Origin: Alkanindiges sp.
GTDB lineage: Bacteria > Pseudomonadota > Gammaproteobacteria > Pseudomonadales > Moraxellaceae
DNA length: 10,168 nucleotides
Assembly (NCBI GenBank): GCA_030152125.1
Contig: JASLIR010000310.1
Span: forward strand, 1 to 10,168
Reading direction: 5' to 3'
The first letter of the stretch is position 1, and each line of letters begins with the position of its first letter. A model generated the notes under the pieces. It was not told the DNA's origin, did not search any database, and worked only from the letters and a program-made list of their open reading frames with translations. Position numbers and translations under genes: made by a program. Positions 6,521 through 10,168 of this stretch are shown in pieces.

Positions 6521-7012
6521 TCAATAGCGCATAAAGGTAATCACCTCTTCATGATGAAACTCACAAGCCCATGACTTGCTGCGATCTACCACAACCATTG
6601 CCATACCAACACTATGCTCAAAATCATCCCAGTAACGTACCAGTATTTTCCACTCCATACTTACCACTAGCGGATCGTCATAAAGCAGATAAACCGGTGT
6701 TGAAAAGGGGATACCTCTTTTAAATAACCAGTGACGTACCTGAGCAACACGCTTCTCGCCCCTTACATTCGCCAGTGAGTACTTTTCAAAATGCTTGAAA
6801 TCATTTTTGTTACCAAACCAATAGTACGGGTATGGTACGTTGTCGAGCGCCTCGCCAATAAACTCTGAAGCTGCCTTGCCACGCAAAACAGAAATACGTG
6901 CTGCATGTGCTTCAGGCAACGGTAACTCCTCTTCAAAGAAAAACCTGTGTTTTTGTTCTTCTTTCAGTTCCAACCAAGAGGTGAACTCGGGCAAAAAATA
7001 TTCAAGCTGCAT
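6521..7012 (-). CDS. Unknown protein, paralogue 2 of a three-gene family
   Basis: Unrecognised 163-aa soluble protein, the closest relative of the product of 5230-5715. Both share the MQLE-x-FLP N-terminus, AARIS (about 38-42), F/G-IPFSTPVYLLY, MEWKILVRYWDDF, the SKSWACEFHHEE block and the ITFMRY end. The middle (about 58-88) differs most and is Tyr-rich here (YPYYWF), as expected for a specificity-bearing or freely drifting segment. The ATG at 7012 has a GGA about 9 nt upstream. It is the first minus-strand gene of the island, divergent from the acyl-CoA synthetase gene with 115 nt between the starts. Its stop codon lies within a 9-bp inverted repeat. Function unknown. Confidence 0.8.
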   Translation of the reverse strand: MQLEYFLPEFTSWLELKEEQKHRFFFEEELPLPEAHAARISVLRGKAASEFIGEALDNVPYPYYWFGNKNDFKHFEKYSLANVRGEKRVAQVRHWLFKRGIPFSTPVYLLYDDPLVVSMEWKILVRYWDDFEHSVGMAMVVVDRSKSWACEFHHEEVITFMRY

Positions 7013-7127
7013 TATTTATTATCCATATAGTCATACTCATAGCCTATATACTAAGGCATTACAGATTTTTTTCTAAATCTGCCTATCATCAAAATAATTT
7101 TTTATTTGCAGGGATGCGGAAAACACC
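7013..7127. promoter_or_regulatory. Divergent promoter region with a 7-bp hairpin
   Basis: This 115-bp AT-rich spacer separates the minus-strand paralogue from the plus-strand acyl-CoA synthetase gene and must carry or border both promoters. CAGATTT (7062-7068) and AAATCTG (7075-7081) form a perfect inverted repeat with a 6-nt spacer, a plausible shared operator. TATCAT (7084-7089) could be a plus-strand -10, but its -35 (TTACAG) is 19 nt away. Neither promoter is certain. Confidence 0.3.
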
Positions 7128-8744
7128 ATGCCCAAGGCCTATGACGAACTGCCACGAAACCCGGCCAACTTTGTAGCGCTTTCCCCACTGCGCTATCTGG
7201 AACGTGCGGCCTATACCTACCCGCAGGATGCCGCAATTATTCACGGCACCCGCCGTATTACATGGCAACAAACCTATGCGCGCTGCTGCCAGTTTGCCCA
7301 GCAATTGCAGGCTTTGGGCATCCAGAAAAACGATACCGTGTCCACCCTGTTACCCAACGTGCCCGCCATGGTGGAAGCGCACTTTGCCGTGCCGATGTCC
7401 GGCGCGGTGCTGAACACCCTGAATACCCGGCTGGATGCCAAAACCATTGCCTTTATGCTGGAACATGCCGAAACCAAAGTACTGCTGGTAGACCCGGAAT
7501 TTTATCCTTTAGCCAAAGACGCACTGGCACTGTTGAGCCAGCCCATTACCGTGATTGACGTGGCCGACCCGGAATGGGTTGATAGTACTGAATCCATCGG
7601 GCAGATTGAATATGAAGACTGGCTGGCACAGGGCGACCCGCTGTTTGCCTGGCAACTGCCGGATGATGAATGGAATGCCATCAGCCTGAATTACACCTCC
7701 GGCACCACCGGCAACCCCAAGGGCGTGGTGTATCACCATCGCGGTGCCTACCTGAACGCCGCCAGTAACATTGTGGCCTGTGGCATGGCGCCACGTGCAG
7801 TGTATTTATGGACGCTACCGCTGTTCCACTGCAACGGCTGGTGCTTTGCCTGGACCATGGCCGCCAATGGCGGTACCAACGTATGCCTGCGCAAGGTAGA
7901 CCCAGAGCTAGTATTCAAACTGATTGCCGAACATAAGGTCACCTACTTCTGCGGCGCACCCATTGTACTGTCCATGCTGATCGACACCCCACCGGAAAAG
8001 CAGACGCACATTGAACATCTGGTGGAAGTACTGGTGGCAGGCGCAGCACCACCAGCAGCCATCATTGAAGGCATGTCACGCATGGGCTTTAAGGTGACGC
8101 ATGTGTATGGGCTGACTGAAACCTACGGCCCTTCCGCCCTGTGTGCCGCACAGGCTGGCTGGAGTAACCTGACCATTGCCGAACAGGCCGAGCGGCATAG
8201 CCGTCAGGGTGTACCTTATCCCCTGCAGGATGCCATGCGTGTGCTGAATCCGGAAACCCTGGAACCTGTACCAGCCGATGGGCAAACACTGGGTGAAATC
8301 ATGTTCCGTGGCAACATTGTGATGAAAGGCTATTTAAAAAACCCGCAAGCCACCGCAGAAGCCTTTGCCGGCGGCTGGTTCCACAGTGGCGATTTAGCGG
8401 TATGCCACCCGGATGGCTATGCAAAAATTACCGACCGTGCCAAGGATGTGATTATTTCCGGTGGCGAAAATATTTCCTCGCTGGAAGTGGAGGAAGCCCT
8501 GTACCGGCACCCTGCCGTGCTGACTGCAGCAGTGGTGGCTATGCCCGACCCCAAGTGGCAGGAAGTACCCTGTGCCTTTGTAGAGCTGAAAAACGGCGCT
8601 TCCGCCACGCCGGAACAACTGATTGAACACTGCCGCCAGCATCTGGCACGCTTTAAGGTACCCAAGGAAGTCCGTATAACCGAAATCCCCAAAACGTCGA
8701 CCGGCAAGCTGCAAAAATTCATTTTACGGGAATGGGTGAAGTAA
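7128..8744 (+). CDS. AMP-forming acyl-CoA synthetase (fatty or short aromatic acid-CoA ligase)
   Basis: Member of the ANL adenylating superfamily: it activates a carboxylic acid with ATP to an acyl-AMP and transfers it to coenzyme A. The 538-aa protein is full length. Motifs: the ATP-binding P-loop YTSGTTGNPKG (189-199); PLFHCNGW (231-238); the A5 motif YGLTETYGPS (327-336); D422 in HSGDL; R437 in TDRAKD; the hinge and C-domain GGENIS-x-LEVEEAL (445-458); and the catalytic lysine K527 in STGKLQK. It resembles the broad acyl-CoA synthetase group that includes AlkK and DmdB-type enzymes, so medium-chain or branched acids are likely, but the substrate cannot be read from sequence. The ATG at 7128 has GGA 7 nt upstream. 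It may supply acyl-CoA for beta-oxidation. A strong hairpin follows the stop, and the next plus-strand gene is an alpha/beta hydrolase. Confidence 0.93.
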   Translation: MPKAYDELPRNPANFVALSPLRYLERAAYTYPQDAAIIHGTRRITWQQTYARCCQFAQQLQALGIQKNDTVSTLLPNVPAMVEAHFAVPMSGAVLNTLNTRLDAKTIAFMLEHAETKVLLVDPEFYPLAKDALALLSQPITVIDVADPEWVDSTESIGQIEYEDWLAQGDPLFAWQLPDDEWNAISLNYTSGTTGNPKGVVYHHRGAYLNAASNIVACGMAPRAVYLWTLPLFHCNGWCFAWTMAANGGTNVCLRKVDPELVFKLIAEHKVTYFCGAPIVLSMLIDTPPEKQTHIEHLVEVLVAGAAPPAAIIEGMSRMGFKVTHVYGLTETYGPSALCAAQAGWSNLTIAEQAERHSRQGVPYPLQDAMRVLNPETLEPVPADGQTLGEIMFRGNIVMKGYLKNPQATAEAFAGGWFHSGDLAVCHPDGYAKITDRAKDVIISGGENISSLEVEEALYRHPAVLTAAVVAMPDPKWQEVPCAFVELKNGASATPEQLIEHCRQHLARFKVPKEVRITEIPKTSTGKLQKFILREWVK

Positions 8745-8760
8745 TTAGTTTTACTTAAGC

Positions 8761-8808
8761 CCTGTCATGATCCGCACAGGCGGCTCATGACAGGAGTATC
8801 ACTTTTTT
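8761..8808 (+). terminator. Probable terminator of the acyl-CoA synthetase gene
   Basis: CCTGTCATGA (8761-8770) pairs perfectly with TCATGACAGG (8785-8794). Inside, after one mismatch, CCGC pairs with GCGG around an ACAG loop, so the hairpin is very stable. A run of six T residues (8803-8808) lies 8 nt past the stem rather than directly against it, which is not ideal for an intrinsic terminator. It begins 16 nt after the stop codon. Confidence 0.55.
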
Positions 8809-8877
8809 ACATAACCATAAGTATTTATTTTATAAAAACAATATACCTGACCATTTGGAAAACACAGCAGTTATTTA

Positions 8878-8909
8878 TTGATCATCGTCACATTTCGGCC
8901 TATGATCAT
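8878..8909 (+). promoter_or_regulatory. Sigma70 promoter of the alpha/beta hydrolase gene with repeated TGATCAT
   Basis: TTGATC (8878-8883) and TATGAT (8901-8906) are separated by 17 nt, giving a transcript start near 8913 and a leader of about 70 nt. The word TGATCAT occurs twice, at 8879-8885 and 8903-8909, over the -35 and over the -10, with 24 nt between the centres of the TGATCA palindromes. A regulator bound there would block RNA polymerase. A weaker alternative lies upstream (TTTACA 8806-8811, TTTATA 8829-8834). Confidence 0.5.
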
Positions 8910-8981
8910 TCATGTAAGGAAATATTAAAACTGCCAGAGTCAATACTTAAACAGTAGGAATAATACCAGTTAGGGTGATGT

Positions 8982-10013
8982 ATGACTGAATCTCCACTTG
9001 TAGATATACCGCACGAATTTAACCGGCCTGTGGAACGCAGCGTGCAGGCAGGCAGCGAATACTCCTATAGTAACGACCAGAAATGGCAGCAATTACAACA
9101 GTTCCTGCCGGAATCCTACCGCTTGCACGCAGAAGATGCCCCAGCAGAGTCGGTATGGGAGTGGTGTGATTACCATGTGCATGTGGAACGTTATAGCAAT
9201 CCTGATGCCAAAGCCAAAGTGATCCTGCTACATGGCGTAGGCACCAATAGCCGCCAGCTTTCCATGATTGTAGGCAAACCCCTGGCAAAAGCCGGACTGG
9301 AAACCATTGCGCTGGACCTGCCCCCGTATGGCTTAAGCGTGAATGAAAGCGGCATGCCCATTTTGTATGATGACTGGGTGGAAATTGTCATCCGCTTTGT
9401 ACAGTACGAACAGCAAAAAGATGGCCGCCCGATTATCCTGTATGGCCTTTCCGCCGGAGGTATGCTCACCTATCATGTGGCAGCCAAATACCCGCATATT
9501 GCTGGTATTGTGGGGATGACCTTTCTGGACCAGCGTATTCAGGAAGTGCGCGACCAGACCAGCAAAAACCTGCTGATGAGCCGTGTTGGCTCCATGCTGG
9601 CCCGTTTTGCCTCTGCTACGCCTATTGGTAATATTAAAGTGCCCATGCAGTGGGTATGCAAAATGAACATGCTGGTTAACCAGCCGGATGCCTTAAAGCT
9701 GATGCTGAAGGATGGCCGTTCTGCCGGTAACAGTAACACCCTTAAATTTTTGTCCAGCTATATGGATTACCAGCCGGCCATAGAGCCAAAAGACTTTAGT
9801 GCCTGCCCGGTTTTACTAACCCAGCCGGAAGATGACCACTGGACACCGCTGGCACTTAGCCAGCTCACCCTGAATAAAATCCGTTATGTGCCGGTGCATA
9901 TTTGCACCCTGCCACATGCCGGGCACTACCCGCTGGAGCAGGAAGGCCTAACTGTACTTAAACAGCAGATTCTGGCCTTTGTGGAAGAAGTGACCATCGC
10001 AAAGTCGGCTTAA
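8982..10013 (+). CDS. Alpha/beta hydrolase, probable esterase or lipase
   Basis: The 343-aa protein has the alpha/beta-hydrolase fold and no signal peptide, so it is probably cytoplasmic. After a 76-residue N-terminal extension the core begins with VILLHGVG (80-87; HG for the oxyanion hole). The nucleophile elbow is GLSAGG with S157. Residues of roughly 186-260 form a cap. The acid is D284 or D285 in QPEDDHWTP and the catalytic histidine is most likely H315 in HAGHYPLE. The triad is complete, so it should be active on an ester, lactone or similar bond; the substrate is unknown. The ATG at 8982 is preceded by AGGG (8972-8975) at 6 nt. It has its own promoter and is separated from the acyl-CoA synthetase gene by a hairpin, so the two are probably not a strict operon, although hydrolysis of an ester followed by CoA activation of the acid would make sense. 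Confidence 0.88.
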   Translation: MTESPLVDIPHEFNRPVERSVQAGSEYSYSNDQKWQQLQQFLPESYRLHAEDAPAESVWEWCDYHVHVERYSNPDAKAKVILLHGVGTNSRQLSMIVGKPLAKAGLETIALDLPPYGLSVNESGMPILYDDWVEIVIRFVQYEQQKDGRPIILYGLSAGGMLTYHVAAKYPHIAGIVGMTFLDQRIQEVRDQTSKNLLMSRVGSMLARFASATPIGNIKVPMQWVCKMNMLVNQPDALKLMLKDGRSAGNSNTLKFLSSYMDYQPAIEPKDFSACPVLLTQPEDDHWTPLALSQLTLNKIRYVPVHICTLPHAGHYPLEQEGLTVLKQQILAFVEEVTIAKSA

Positions 10014-10168
10014 TGCTGCCTGCTGCTTAGCGGGGCTATCTCCATTTTCCAGAAATGCTATTCAGGGCTCTGCACCTGCCATGCCCAGTAGCAATAATCT
10101 GGTATTGGCTAACACTATAAAATTTTAAGAAATAATTAGTAAACTGTATAAGATGTACTTTAGAAATA
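10014..10168. other. Right-edge intergenic sequence
   Basis: No gene or clear terminator is visible after the hydrolase stop. The last 70 nt are AT-rich and may hold a promoter for a gene beyond the window. Confidence 0.4.

Noticed and set aside
8394..8722. Overlapping minus-strand open frames of 101-106 codons
   Set aside because: They lie wholly within the acyl-CoA synthetase gene on the other strand, in a conserved catalytic region that explains them.
1..10168. CRISPR array, insertion sequence, tRNA or rRNA gene
   Set aside because: No spaced identical repeats, transposase-like protein, terminal repeats or cloverleaf sequence could be found by eye.

Overview
The window looks like a chromosomal segment of a gammaproteobacterium, most likely a member of the Moraxellaceae (Acinetobacter/Alkanindiges-like). 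That placement is from memory of IF3 and ThrRS sequences and was not searched. The firmest anchors are the translation genes thrS (threonyl-tRNA synthetase) and infC (initiation factor IF3). infC begins with the rare ATT codon, 5 nt after the thrS stop.

Layout. Positions 1-225 contain no convincing gene. A small outer-membrane beta-barrel protein is encoded on the minus strand (268-966), bounded by an intrinsic terminator downstream and candidate sigma70 promoters upstream. infC (1199-1750) and thrS (1756-3678) form a minus-strand operon that ends at a clear terminator (1137-1175). rpmI and rplT, which follow infC in E. coli and many relatives, are not here. The thrS leader contains a 7-bp stem with a 7-nt UUGGUAG loop, nearly identical to the anticodon loop of tRNA-Thr(GGU). 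Downstream of it lies the ribosome-binding site and upstream lies a second hairpin, an order that matches the E. coli thrS autoregulatory operator.

Positions 3914-7012 are an accessory minus-strand island. It holds a NADAR-family protein of the type paired with DarT1 toxins (3914-4570) but no DarT, three members of an unrecognised 161-167 aa family (4690-5193, 5230-5715, 6521-7012), and a lipoprotein with a CaMKII-association/SnoaL-like fold (5805-6305) between the second and third. Two of the paralogues are very similar in protein and DNA, which suggests recent duplication or gene conversion.

The right-hand part is on the plus strand: an AMP-forming acyl-CoA synthetase (7128-8744), a strong hairpin that probably terminates it, and an alpha/beta hydrolase (8982-10013) with its own good promoter. 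Both probably act in acyl or ester metabolism, but there is no direct evidence that they share a pathway.

The most interesting items are the tRNA-mimic operator of thrS and the DarT-less NADAR gene beside an uncharacterised paralogue array. The NADAR call, the paralogue roles and the second operator hairpin are inferences that need comparison with databases.
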